Shown: positions 7,827 through 16,289 of the stretch, one piece after another
Layout: every line of letters begins with the position of its first letter
Numbering within the stretch: the stretch's first letter is position 1
Source: Fodinibius roseus
GTDB taxonomy: Bacteria > Bacteroidota > Rhodothermia > Balneolales > Balneolaceae
Assembly (NCBI RefSeq): GCF_900129315.1
Contig: NZ_FQUS01000027.1
Location: 1 to 58,063 of the forward strand
Direction: 5' to 3'
Length of the DNA stretch: 58,063 nt
Translations under genes and position numbers: made by a program
Notes under the pieces: model-generated
The model's input: only the letters and a program-made list of their open reading frames with translations
Databases searched by the model: none
Told to the model about the DNA's origin: nothing

Positions 7827-10355
7827 TTAAAGTTGTGTTGACTTTTTCCGTTCGCGGTCCCAGTGTCGATGGATGGATACGCTGAAACCGGCCATCAGCA
7901 CGAAGGTGCCCAGCCATACTAAGGAGACAAAAGGTTTCTCCTCTGCCGTAAGCAGGATCCACTCTTCCTTTGGTTTTTCGCTGATACCTTTGACGGTCAG
8001 TTCAATTTTGCCGGATTCGGGAAACACGCGGGTAAATTGGACCTCAATATCCTGTTCGGAAAAAATAGCTGGTGGGGAATAGACCCAGTTTTTGCCTTCA
8101 TCCGAATAAAGCGCGAATAAGGGTTTGATACGGTATGGGGTTTGGTTGGCATCATATTTTATGTCCACCAGTGCCCGAACAGCGATGGAGGTACTGTCGG
8201 GAAGCTTGGATTGATCCACTTGACCATATTTCCGGAAAGTGAACCTGTAATTGCCCATGCAAACGGAATCTCCTTTTGCGAAGGTAATTTTCTGTGTTGG
8301 CACTGAGTCCTGTTGCGCTCTTTGTACCTTTACTGATTGAGAGGCCGGCTGGATTGTATTTCTATTTTGTTTTTTCTTTCTGTTCCGATAATGTTCATTC
8401 TTACGTTCCACATAGGAGCTGCCAGCAACATAGAGATAGATGTCGCTGAAAAATCCAGCCATAACATCCACATCTACAGACCAATTAATTGTGGTGTCTG
8501 CCCTGCCCATTGGATACACCTGGGGAGACAGGAAAAAGGTGTCATCGATTCCAGATTTATTCAGCTCTTCAAATTTGATCTTATATTCCTGCTGGCCGGG
8601 TCGCTCCTGATTGCGTAGAGTGTATCCTTTGTACGTAACCTTGTATTTATTATTCACTATCTTGGGTTCATTGAGATTCAGTTCCAAAAAGTCGACTGGT
8701 TGCGTAACGAGATTTCCTTTTTCGTCGGTCACCTTGCCTTGTTTAATCGCTTCATTGTATTGCCTTACAGAAGGATCCAATAAATTGCCTTCATAGGCCG
8801 AGGAAGCCAGAAAACCCAGCAGCATGATGCCGAAACCGATATGGCTGAGCGTTCCGCCAATGAGCTTGGGCTTTTTACGGGCCAAGCGGAACATGATGGA
8901 TGCATTTCCAAACAAAGCAAACCAGGCGGAAAGCAGGTACAGCATATAATACAGATCGCGCACGTCTCCTATAAAGATGGTAGCCAGCGTAGCGATGCAC
9001 GCTCCGGCAACAGGCCAGAGCAGTTCATTGGCCAGCGATTCGGCGTTGTGGCGTTTCCAGAATAGGTATTGTCCCAGTACGGTCAACATAGCGGCAAGGA
9101 TGGCCAGCGGCATGGTCCACTCGTTATAGAAGCTAATTTCAGGCGGCGTCGGGTTCTCCACAAACAGGCGTCCGATGATCGGGGAGCTGGTGCCGAGAGC
9201 CATTACCATCCCAATCAGGAACAGTACCATAGCCCCGGCAAAGGTCATAAATTCCCGGCTGAGGAATTTGGACTCATTCTGCTGGGAGGGAAGGTCCTTG
9301 TAGCGGTAGATCAGCATGCCTATGCCGACGCCCAGAATGGCTGCCATAAACAGCAACAGCTGATTATATAATCCCAGATCCACAAAACTGTGGACGGAGG
9401 AATCGGAAAGTACGCCCGAGCGGGTCAAAAAAGTCTCATAGACCACGGCTACGTATGCCAGCATGGCCAGAATAATGGAAGCTTTCTGTGAGGTGGAACT
9501 TTTGCGCTGAATGAGCATGGTATGGATGCCAGCGGTCCCGATCAGCCAGGGGATGAAGGAGGCATTTTCGACCGGATCCCACGCCCAGTAGCCGCCGAAG
9601 GAGAGGGTAACATACGCCCAGTAACCGCCCAGAAAAATAGCGGTAAACAGCGACAGGTTGGCCCCGAGCGTCCACGGTAGGGCCGCATTGACCCATGCGT
9701 GGTATTTGCGTTTCCAGAGGGCCGCCATGGCAAAGCAGTAAGGCACGGCCATCATGGAGAAGCCCAAAAAAAGTGCTGGCGGGTGGATAATCATCCACGG
9801 GCTTTTCAGCAGGTCATTTAAACCTTTGCCATCAGAGGGAACAAAGTCGGGATTGGACTGGATAAACGGGGCATTGGGCATGGCCTCGGCCAGCGAGCGG
9901 AAGGGCGAAGCTCCGATTTTGAAGGTTCCCAAGTCAACCCCCAGAATCATCGATAGCAGAAACAGCTGATTCAGGGTCAAAAAGAACAGCACCGGGCCGC
10001 GGTAGGGCTCGCGTACCCACCTCATCAGGCCCAATCCCATCAAGGCGGAGAACAAAATCCACAGCATAAAACTGCCTTCCTGTCCACCCCAAAAGGCGGA
10101 GATCAGGTATTTAAACTGTAGGCTGCTGCTGGTATAGTTGTAGACGTAATAGTAATTGAACTGGTGCGTCAGAATAAGGTAGAGCAGTATACCGGAAGCA
10201 GCAAGAATCAACAGGCCTTTGAGGCCAAAGAGCCAGTTTGAGATGGTCAGATATCGATTGTTCTCTTTTTGGGAATACAGGAAGTATCCGATCAGAGACA
10301 AAAAACCTACCAGAAAAGCGGAATTAATTAGTATGTTACCGATTGTGCCAAGCAT
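7827..10355 (-). CDS. ccmF: CcmF-type cytochrome c haem lyase subunit
   Basis: A large polytopic inner-membrane protein that attaches haem to apocytochrome c in maturation system I. The haem-handling WWD-type motif reads GGYWAWDPVENAS, and conserved histidines (WMIIHPPALF and others) are in place. About 14 membrane segments are visible, then a long periplasmic domain (about 530-800) and a final membrane helix. At 842 residues it is longer than E. coli CcmF, as in other Bacteroidota. It heads the operon ccmF, DUF411, cupredoxin, tlpA, dsbD. No ccmA, B, C, E or H is present, so this may be an extra copy used with the metal genes. Confidence 0.92.
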   Translation of the reverse strand: MLGTIGNILINSAFLVGFLSLIGYFLYSQKENNRYLTISNWLFGLKGLLILAASGILLYLILTHQFNYYYVYNYTSSSLQFKYLISAFWGGQEGSFMLWILFSALMGLGLMRWVREPYRGPVLFFLTLNQLFLLSMILGVDLGTFKIGASPFRSLAEAMPNAPFIQSNPDFVPSDGKGLNDLLKSPWMIIHPPALFLGFSMMAVPYCFAMAALWKRKYHAWVNAALPWTLGANLSLFTAIFLGGYWAYVTLSFGGYWAWDPVENASFIPWLIGTAGIHTMLIQRKSSTSQKASIILAMLAYVAVVYETFLTRSGVLSDSSVHSFVDLGLYNQLLLFMAAILGVGIGMLIYRYKDLPSQQNESKFLSREFMTFAGAMVLFLIGMVMALGTSSPIIGRLFVENPTPPEISFYNEWTMPLAILAAMLTVLGQYLFWKRHNAESLANELLWPVAGACIATLATIFIGDVRDLYYMLYLLSAWFALFGNASIMFRLARKKPKLIGGTLSHIGFGIMLLGFLASSAYEGNLLDPSVRQYNEAIKQGKVTDEKGNLVTQPVDFLELNLNEPKIVNNKYKVTYKGYTLRNQERPGQQEYKIKFEELNKSGIDDTFFLSPQVYPMGRADTTINWSVDVDVMAGFFSDIYLYVAGSSYVERKNEHYRNRKKKQNRNTIQPASQSVKVQRAQQDSVPTQKITFAKGDSVCMGNYRFTFRKYGQVDQSKLPDSTSIAVRALVDIKYDANQTPYRIKPLFALYSDEGKNWVYSPPAIFSEQDIEVQFTRVFPESGKIELTVKGISEKPKEEWILLTAEEKPFVSLVWLGTFVLMAGFSVSIHRHWDRERKKSTQL

Positions 10356-10404
10356 TGGAAACCTGAATTAGTCGAAATGAAAAATAATGTAGAGGGTATC
10401 ATAG

Positions 10405-10424
10405 TATTCCGCACGCGGAATACA
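10405..10424. promoter_or_regulatory. 20-bp palindrome upstream of ccmF, candidate operator
   Basis: GTATTCCGC and its exact complement GCGGAATAC are separated by two bases, 50 bp upstream of the ccmF start. A perfect 9-bp dyad this close to an operon start suggests a repressor or activator site. I did not find a second copy in the window, and no regulator can be assigned. Confidence 0.45.
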
Positions 10425-10479
10425 TGTTAGCGGATGGAAAAGGGGGCCGGAAAGAAGCGACAGTCCTTGCAAGAGATGT

Positions 10480-10998
10480 CTAATTCAGAAAAGTGCTGTT
10501 CATTAGGAAGATCGGAGGAGTAGAAAAAGATAACGAGGTGTTCAGCGAAAGGTAGTTGAATAGTCCTTTATCCTGTATGTGATTGGAAACCGTTTGTGTC
10601 GGCCAGATAGCTTTGGCAAACAACTTTTCCATGGGCAACGGGCTCGTCAGGTCGATAAGGGAATGGGAAAAAGATTGCTGGCAAACTGCCCTGAAAGTAC
10701 AACTTTCAATTTGATCTGTACTTGCCGACTTATCAGCATTCTCTGTCTTAACCTCAGGGCAGCATTCGACAGACTTATCGGAAACACTGGCCACAAGTTG
10801 CGGGGTGGTCTCCATTTGACAGAACAGGGTTACCGCATGGTGAGCTGATGGCAAAACTATATTTGCTGCAAACGTGATCAGCAGCAACAATATAGCATGA
10901 CGGTATTTCCTGATATTTTCTTTCAATGTAGAACCGCGATTATAGAATTCGGTAGGAAGATAAGAAATTAGGTAATCATAATAAATTGAGGGAAACAA
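10480..10998 (-). CDS. Hypothetical exported Cys-containing protein
   Basis: Not recognised. The open frame gives up to 172 residues; a TTG start at 10926 would give 148 and place a hydrophobic segment (HAILLLLITFAANIVL) at the very N-terminus as a signal sequence. The rest is soluble, with a CC pair and three further cysteines (about residues 60-110 of the long form). It lies upstream of ccmF on the same strand but is separated from it by the palindrome at 10405. Position and cysteines hint at a periplasmic metal-related role, with no family evidence. Confidence 0.5.
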   Translation of the reverse strand: MFPSIYYDYLISYLPTEFYNRGSTLKENIRKYRHAILLLLITFAANIVLPSAHHAVTLFCQMETTPQLVASVSDKSVECCPEVKTENADKSASTDQIESCTFRAVCQQSFSHSLIDLTSPLPMEKLFAKAIWPTQTVSNHIQDKGLFNYLSLNTSLSFSTPPIFLMNSTFLN

Positions 10999-11055
10999 TA
11001 GGTCATGAGGGGATTACAAACCAGGGCTTCTTAAATCGTCTTATCTGGGTTAATA

Positions 11056-12318
11056 TTAATTGGAGTTGACCTCTAACAAGGTAGCATACTTTGGCTTACT
11101 CATGAAAAAACACATCCATCCTCTAAAAATTAAAAGAACCAATACGGGATAGAGGGCAGGCGGGATATCCTGATGAATTAAGAAAAATATCATTGCCATG
11201 AAAACAATTCCCAAGATGACCGGTTCTGTCAACTTCCATGTTTGTAACCGGCATTTCTTTTTATGGATAACTACGTATAGAATTATGGGAGCTATTAATG
11301 TCCATACTATATTGGCATTCCATGTGGTAGTCGGATACGCAGAAAACAACCAAAGAATTAGGATGAGAAATCCAATCCCGCCCACAATCCCAAAGAGCAC
11401 GCAATCAAACCAACGCCAGAGAGATTGCTTATTAGAGAAAGCAATTCCAAGTGGTATCACAAGAACGAACAACGACCAAAAAACAAGTTTAGGGGTTAAG
11501 ACCGGCGGGTTAAGGACAGCTTTATTAGCGGGAGTATAAATTGTTTGATCATCGACCAAAGCGACAGAAGTGTCAGCATTTTGAATTTTGGCATTAGCAA
11601 AACGTTTTTTGAGAAGATTGGGTAAAAATAGCATTTCTGACCCTGAAGGAATTTCATCGGTTGGAAGACCCAGTACCAGATTAACACCCAGTTTAACCCA
11701 AGGAACGGGTTCCAGGTAGGAATTGATAAACTGCCGAAAACTATTCTTTGCCGGATTTATTGGCTTTTGGAGCCGCAGCGAATCACCGATGACTGCGTTA
11801 AGGGCCTCATATACTCGGGTGGTGCAATTATCATAAAAGAACTCGTAGGAGTAGTACCGATTTTCGGGCCGAGCGTTGGTTTGTAAATAGCGGAACAATT
11901 GTTGGGTTTGCTCCGGGCTTAGGTTTAGTCGTTGCTCGGTGATGGTCCGCCCATCTCCTAGATATGTGTTCTTCGCATTTTCATACGGGGTGGTGGAAAG
12001 AAAGTACCGAAGGTTGCCCATAGCGAATTTCCAATAGAAGCCTTTGGTATCGAAATCAAACGTGCCGTAATTATAGGTACGGTCAATTTCGGTTTTAGGA
12101 TCGTAGATTCGCAAGGCCGTATGGCCAAAAATCGTATAGAGTTCATTGCCCGGTGAGGCTGTGATAAGACTTACCTTAGTCTCCGACGAAAGCTGTGCCT
12201 GCTGTGCCCAAAGCGGAGTGGTTAAAACCCCAAAAAATACTGCTATCAGGGTGCAGAACTTTTTGTATTTGTATATGAAACATGGATCAACAGTCAAAAG
12301 GGGCATGACTTTATACAA
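11056..12318 (-). CDS. DUF4105 (Lnb N-terminal-like) membrane protein
   Basis: A 420-residue exported protein. A signal segment (about 20-38) is followed by the DUF4105 domain found at the N-terminus of some lacto-N-biosidases (about 45-200), with SPGNELYTIFGHTALRI, TYNYGTFDF and YDNCTTRV. The His and Cys in GHTALR and DNCTTR look like a papain/NlpC-type hydrolase site; this is an inference. Four or five membrane helices follow (about 265-405). Members are common in Bacteroidota, usually of unknown function. The gene is not clearly part of the metal operons. Confidence 0.8.
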   Translation of the reverse strand: MYKVMPLLTVDPCFIYKYKKFCTLIAVFFGVLTTPLWAQQAQLSSETKVSLITASPGNELYTIFGHTALRIYDPKTEIDRTYNYGTFDFDTKGFYWKFAMGNLRYFLSTTPYENAKNTYLGDGRTITEQRLNLSPEQTQQLFRYLQTNARPENRYYSYEFFYDNCTTRVYEALNAVIGDSLRLQKPINPAKNSFRQFINSYLEPVPWVKLGVNLVLGLPTDEIPSGSEMLFLPNLLKKRFANAKIQNADTSVALVDDQTIYTPANKAVLNPPVLTPKLVFWSLFVLVIPLGIAFSNKQSLWRWFDCVLFGIVGGIGFLILILWLFSAYPTTTWNANIVWTLIAPIILYVVIHKKKCRLQTWKLTEPVILGIVFMAMIFFLIHQDIPPALYPVLVLLIFRGWMCFFMSKPKYATLLEVNSN

Positions 12319-12366
12319 TCTCGAAATATTTTCATAGTAAACTAAAATATTATCGCTAATTACATT

Positions 12367-13158
12367 CTACTTCGATAACTTCAAAATCCGTATGGCGCCC
12401 CACATTACAAAACAAAATACGACGGCTCCAATAACTAAGTCCGGCCATTTAGAGCCTGTAAAATAAACCAGAATTCCGGCTGTAATTACGCCGCTATTTA
12501 CAATGATATCATTCGATGTGAAAATAGAGCTTGCTCTCATGTGGGCTTCCCGACTTTTGGCTTTGTTGATGAGCCAAAGAGTAACGAGATTCGCGACAAG
12601 TGCTATAGAGGCAACGATGATCATCCATTGAAACAAGGGCGTTTCGCCTACGCCCAAAAAGCGGCGGAGTACTTCCAAAAATCCCAGAGAAGCCAATCCC
12701 ATCTGGAGATATCCGCTTATTTTGGCCACCTTCTTTTTCCTTGCAACAGTAGTGCCTACCGCAAACAGGCTAAGTCCATAAACGGACGCATCTGCCAGCA
12801 TATCCAGGGAGTCAGCAATCAGGCCCATTGAGTTGACGAGCCAGCCGGCCGTCATTTCTATGACAAAAAAGACAGCATTGATACCCAGAACCCACCATAA
12901 TATATTTCTCTCTTGCTTTTTGTCTGAAGAAGGTACATCTGTCGCTTTTACTGTCGTCTCCAGTGAAGAGTTTAGATTTAATGATTTGAGGGCCTCTTCT
13001 ATGTCTGAAAGCCCTTCTTCATGGTAAACACTCAATGTACGATTTGGAATATCAAAGTCCAGCGATTGTATAGTTCCAATGTCTTCCAGCTTCATTCGGA
13101 TCATTTGCTCTTCAGAAGAGCAGTCCATTTGCGTAATTTTAAACGTTGATTTCTTCAT
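12367..13158 (-). CDS. CDF-family cation efflux protein with HMA-like N-terminus
   Basis: An inner-membrane divalent-cation/proton antiporter, likely exporting Zn, Cd, Co or similar ions. The first about 70 residues look like an HMA-type fold (FKITQMDCSSEE) but have a single Cys instead of CxxC. Five or six membrane helices follow (about 88-260). The metal site of CDF proteins appears as ADSLDMLAD. The cytoplasmic C-terminal domain of many CDFs is missing, so the protein is short (263 residues). It lies 39 bp downstream of the ArsR-type gene and is probably controlled by it. Confidence 0.87.
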   Translation of the reverse strand: MKKSTFKITQMDCSSEEQMIRMKLEDIGTIQSLDFDIPNRTLSVYHEEGLSDIEEALKSLNLNSSLETTVKATDVPSSDKKQERNILWWVLGINAVFFVIEMTAGWLVNSMGLIADSLDMLADASVYGLSLFAVGTTVARKKKVAKISGYLQMGLASLGFLEVLRRFLGVGETPLFQWMIIVASIALVANLVTLWLINKAKSREAHMRASSIFTSNDIIVNSGVITAGILVYFTGSKWPDLVIGAVVFCFVMWGAIRILKLSK

Positions 13159-13197
13159 GGTTTGTTAACTCAGGGAATATAGTATGGTAAGGCTGTA

Positions 13198-13527
13198 TTA
13201 CTCGTACCGTGTACATTCGTAGATTCCTTTGGCGCTGTCGGCCAGCAGTTCTTCAGCAAGCTGTATGATTTTGTGCACGCGGGGATCGCTGGCCCGGTAA
13301 TAGATATGGCGGCCGTCCCTGCGGCTTAGAGCAAGTCCGCACTCGCTGAGGCAGCGCAGGTGACTGGACACGTTGGGCTGGCTCAGGCCGGTCTGTTCCA
13401 CGATCTCACCCACGGTGGTATCTCCCTCTACCAAAATCTTTAAAATGGAAAGGCGGGAGCCGTCGGAGAAGCCGCGGAACAGTTTCGATTTTAATTCGAT
13501 GCCGGGTTCAGCTGTTATGGAAGGCAT
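13198..13527 (-). CDS. ArsR/SmtB-family repressor, CmtR-like
   Basis: A 109-residue winged-helix metal sensor that should leave DNA when metal binds. The recognition helix reads QPNVSSHLRCL. Cys59 and Cys63 lie in it as CLSEC, and a third Cys sits at 105 near the C-terminus. The same arrangement (two Cys four apart in the DNA-binding helix plus a C-terminal Cys) defines the Cd/Pb site of mycobacterial CmtR, so a soft-metal sensor is likely. The CDF exporter follows and lspA is divergent. The palindrome at 13556 is a likely operator for both directions. Confidence 0.9.
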   Translation of the reverse strand: MPSITAEPGIELKSKLFRGFSDGSRLSILKILVEGDTTVGEIVEQTGLSQPNVSSHLRCLSECGLALSRRDGRHIYYRASDPRVHKIIQLAEELLADSAKGIYECTRYE

Positions 13528-13555
13528 AAAAAGGTTGATTAATTATGTTTATATA

Positions 13556-13573
13556 AATATATAATTATATATT
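13556..13573. promoter_or_regulatory. 18-bp AT palindrome between arsR and lspA
   Basis: AATATATAA followed directly by its complement TTATATATT. It lies 29 bp upstream of the ArsR-type start and 77 bp before lspA. ArsR/SmtB repressors bind AT-rich dyads in such positions. Its simple composition lowers confidence. Confidence 0.5.
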
Positions 13574-13649
13574 ATTCAAAACAACATAACGATCCAATCC
13601 TTGTACCGGATATTCTTCTAACCCCAATATATTTGTAATATCAGCCCTT

Positions 13650-14204
13650 ATGAACAGAAAAAAATTGTGGTTTTTGTTTGCGCCGGTCCTGCTGGCGGCA
13701 CTCATCGATCAACTCACCAAACAACTGGTTCGTACGACCCCGTCCCTGCAGAACCTGGAAATCATTCCGGGTTGGCTGATCTTTGCCTACACCCAAAATC
13801 CGGGTATGGCGCTGGGAATTGACTGGTTTCCCACCTGGGCTATCAGCCTGATTTCCATTGTGGCGGTCGCCGGTATTTTTATATACATAGCAAGGAATTT
13901 GAGCCAGGCAACCCCCGGGTACCTTATCTGCATGGGACTGATACTGGGCGGAGCGCTGGGGAATATCATCGACCGGCTGATTATGGCCAAAATAGAAGGC
14001 TACGGACATATCTTGCAGGGTCGCGTAAATGACTTTCTGTACTTTACCTTTTCCATCGGCGGTGATCCGGTATTCCCCTATATTTTCAATATGGCGGATG
14101 TGTTTATAAGCACTTCTATCATTCTACTATTATTGTTTAATCGGCGCCTGTTACCGGAACCATCAGAACAAAATAAGTCGTTAACCGACCATTCCCCTGC
14201 CTGA
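13650..14204 (+). CDS. lspA: Signal peptidase II
   Basis: An inner-membrane aspartyl protease that cleaves prolipoprotein signal peptides. Four membrane helices and the family motifs are present: GNIIDR (104-109), VND with Asp128, and FNMAD with Asp150. The last two supply the likely catalytic aspartates. An insertion lengthens the loop between GNIIDR and Asp128 relative to the P. aeruginosa enzyme. It is divergent from the CmtR-like repressor and CDF gene. LspA copies are known companions of Pb/Cd resistance genes (for example in pbr operons), so this is probably an accessory copy and not the housekeeping gene. Confidence 0.92.
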   Translation: MNRKKLWFLFAPVLLAALIDQLTKQLVRTTPSLQNLEIIPGWLIFAYTQNPGMALGIDWFPTWAISLISIVAVAGIFIYIARNLSQATPGYLICMGLILGGALGNIIDRLIMAKIEGYGHILQGRVNDFLYFTFSIGGDPVFPYIFNMADVFISTSIILLLLFNRRLLPEPSEQNKSLTDHSPA

Positions 14205-14210
14205 AATCAG

Positions 14211-14585
14211 TTATGCCTTATATCCAAACAGCTTATCAAACACCTTCCTAATAAATCCACCTATCCGAATAACTATTTTCCCACCAAATTGCTCAATTAC
14301 CATCCGCAACTCATGTAGAAAAAGATCAAGCAGTCGCTCCTTTTCCTGTTGAGAGAGTTTTTTACCTTCTTCGCTGGTGGGGTTGGTGTATCGGGCATAC
14401 AAGCGAAGAATATCTTGGGCTTTTTCAAATAGTGTTCGGATTTGCAGGGATGCGGAAAGGGCAATCATTCCGAGTATAACCACGCCTATCTCAGCCAGAT
14501 TATTCGGAGTTATCAGGCTGGCTATCCATTCGTTGGTGGTAAGCAGCAGGAGGGCGGTAAATAAAAATGTTAAGAAGATAGTCAT
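14211..14585 (-). CDS. Small membrane protein, last gene of phage-like cassette
   Basis: Not recognised. The 124 residues contain two hydrophobic segments (about 3-18 and 30-48), then a long charged helix and an amphipathic C-terminus (GGKIVIRIGGFIRKVF). It overlaps the upstream gene by 4 bp (ATGA), which indicates translational coupling. The stop lies 7 bp from the convergent lspA stop. Size, membrane segments and neighbours would suit a phage holin or a membrane-virion protein; this is inference only. Confidence 0.6.
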   Translation of the reverse strand: MTIFLTFLFTALLLLTTNEWIASLITPNNLAEIGVVILGMIALSASLQIRTLFEKAQDILRLYARYTNPTSEEGKKLSQQEKERLLDLFLHELRMVIEQFGGKIVIRIGGFIRKVFDKLFGYKA

Positions 14586-15049
14586 TGGTTGTTCTTATTA
14601 GGTTTATGGGTTTTGTAACGGGAAATATCCATGGCTTTGACTCGGAGGTCGGAGCGGTCGTCATCAAACAAAGAGTTGCCTGGTAGCTTTTGATGTTGGT
14701 TCTTCTGGATCTGTTTGAGCCACTGGCTTCCCAGGGCTTTTGCCTGTTGTTTTTGTAGGCCTTCTCCGTTGCCTTGGAGTAGTTGGTCTATGCCGTTGGT
14801 TTGGGCCGCACCTGAAGAAATGGCTATCATGCCATAGAGATATCCTATGATCTCTAGGATGGAGAGGATGAGCAGCAGGGTCGAGTCAATACCAGATGTA
14901 GACAGTTTTCCAGTGGAGATAAGTCCAGCTATTGAAAGACTGGCCACTCCGCTTTTTACGATTCCTTTTCCCTTTTCAGGGGTTTTGCTTTTGAACAAAC
15001 TGATTAAGGACGGTACTGCCTTAATGATGATGTGAATGATCTTTGGCAT
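14582..15049 (-). CDS. Small membrane protein of phage-like cassette
   Basis: Not recognised. The start at 15049 (MPKIIHIII) was chosen because earlier starts overlap the upstream gene more deeply and encode an unlike, Ser/His-rich leader. The 155 residues have an amphipathic N-terminus and two hydrophobic segments (about 35-50 and 57-80), then a polar Gln-rich tail with KTHKPNKNN. It overlaps its upstream neighbour by 29 bp and its downstream neighbour by 4 bp. Probably a structural or lysis-related membrane protein of the cassette. Confidence 0.55.
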   Translation of the reverse strand: MPKIIHIIIKAVPSLISLFKSKTPEKGKGIVKSGVASLSIAGLISTGKLSTSGIDSTLLLILSILEIIGYLYGMIAISSGAAQTNGIDQLLQGNGEGLQKQQAKALGSQWLKQIQKNQHQKLPGNSLFDDDRSDLRVKAMDISRYKTHKPNKNNQ

Positions 15050-15380
15050 GTGAAGTGTCTTGGGTTGAAGGGAAGGTCTTTGAGGATGGCTTGTATGGCA
15101 GGACCTCAAATTCGATTGTTCTAATTCGCTTATTATGATCGTTGAAACGACCATCCGTGCGCTGGACATGTGTTTCTAAGCTTTTTTCTAATTTGTTTAG
15201 ATTATTAGCTTGCACTTTGACTTTCTCGTTGATCCCAATCATCAAATCGTACCACTTTTTGATTTCAGCGGTTTGGTTGTTGATGGAATCATATATCCCT
15301 GTCAAAAACAGGCAGATAATCGTGGTGACGATCAGTTCCTTGTAGGTTTTGAAAAAGCTGCCAGTTTTAGAGTTGTTCAC
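15021..15380 (-). CDS. Single-helix coiled-coil membrane protein
   Basis: Not recognised by family. The 119 residues carry one N-terminal membrane helix (about 15-30) followed by a predicted coiled coil (about 35-88, with KVKVQANNLNKLEKSLE) and a His-rich end (HSHHH). The layout resembles spanins or holin partners of phages. The start codon overlaps the stop of the lysin-like gene by 4 bp, so the two are probably made together. This coupling is the main support for a lysis role. Confidence 0.62.
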   Translation of the reverse strand: MNNSKTGSFFKTYKELIVTTIICLFLTGIYDSINNQTAEIKKWYDLMIGINEKVKVQANNLNKLEKSLETHVQRTDGRFNDHNKRIRTIEFEVLPYKPSSKTFPSTQDTSHAKDHSHHH

Positions 15381-15910
15381 GGGGCGTACCTCATTATGGC
15401 ATTATCCAAGGTGATGGATTGCTGGTTGGCCCTGCAGGAGAACAACCCGCTGGCAAGAGATTGATAATAATACTGCCCATTGATTCGCAGCCACCGGAGC
15501 GGACGCTGGGACCGACTGTTGCCAGTCCATCCGTCCACGTGCAAACCGATAGCCGGTACTTTGTTACCTTCTTTGTTGGTGTAGCTCCAATCAAAGTACA
15601 AGCCTACGCCGTTGAAGCCCCAGGTGGTGGCCAGTAGCCAGTGTTGGAGAGCGGAAGGTTGACTTTCAAGCCATTGGTCAAAAAGAAGTACATCAAATGC
15701 CATTCCGTGGCCGTGGGATTTTAGGTCCCCTTTTCGCCAGGCGGAGCTGATCATGGTTGGCAAGCCGTGCCATTGTCGCCAAGACAAAAAGGAGCGCAAA
15801 AATCCAATGTCCATGCGTTTGATTGTTCCAGGGCCCTGAATTTCAAGTTCGGCCAGCGAAAAGTGATTGTCGTAGCTGTCTAAAAGGGCTGTGTAATCTT
15901 CGGTTTTCAT
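15377..15910 (-). CDS. M15-like peptidase, probable phage endolysin
   Basis: A 177-residue protein with the zinc-binding pattern of M15/D-Ala-D-Ala carboxypeptidase-like lysins: SSAWRKGDLKSHGHGMAFD (first His and Asp, about 56-74) and GLHVDGW (His-x-Asp, about 123-129). It has no signal peptide, as expected for a lysin that needs a holin. It begins one base after the next upstream gene stops and is coupled by 4 bp to the coiled-coil membrane protein. Peptidoglycan cleavage during phage release is the best guess. The family match is by motif only. Confidence 0.72.
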   Translation of the reverse strand: MKTEDYTALLDSYDNHFSLAELEIQGPGTIKRMDIGFLRSFLSWRQWHGLPTMISSAWRKGDLKSHGHGMAFDVLLFDQWLESQPSALQHWLLATTWGFNGVGLYFDWSYTNKEGNKVPAIGLHVDGWTGNSRSQRPLRWLRINGQYYYQSLASGLFSCRANQQSITLDNAIMRYAP

Positions 15911-15911
15911 A

Positions 15912-16175
15912 TTAGCGTCGTCGTTTTTTTGCCAGCAGAAGCAGTCCGATAACTCCGATGCCCGCAGCTACTTTTACCTTGGTTGGGATTTCTCCGTTGA
16001 TATATTTCTTGGCTTCCGTAATGAGGTCCTTTTGCGTTTCCGTAGAATCCTCTGTCGGGGACTCCCCTAAGCCTTGTCCGCAACCACAGGGATTGCTAAT
16101 AAATCCCGTTGAGTTGCCAAGGCCGCCCTTACATCCACAATTACATTTGTTTACGTGGGTATATTCTGTTTTCAT
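15912..16175 (-). CDS. Small Cys/Gly-rich protein with C-terminal membrane helix
   Basis: Not recognised. In 87 residues there is an N-terminal CNCGCKGG and CGCGQG stretch (five cysteines), a charged middle, and a C-terminal membrane helix ending in four basic residues (KKRRR). A tail-anchored protein with the Cys cluster facing one side is expected. The C-terminal helix plus basic tail resembles small virion or membrane proteins of internal-membrane phages, but no homologue is recognised. Confidence 0.6.
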   Translation of the reverse strand: MKTEYTHVNKCNCGCKGGLGNSTGFISNPCGCGQGLGESPTEDSTETQKDLITEAKKYINGEIPTKVKVAAGIGVIGLLLLAKKRRR

Positions 16176-16289
16176 AGTTGGGTACCTATTTCAGTGTTTA
16201 ATTTGAAGTGAGTTAAAACAGTAGTTTCCAAAGCAGGAGCCCACCGGCCGTGGCACTACCGGCTACGGCGGCATGTTTCTTTTCAATTT

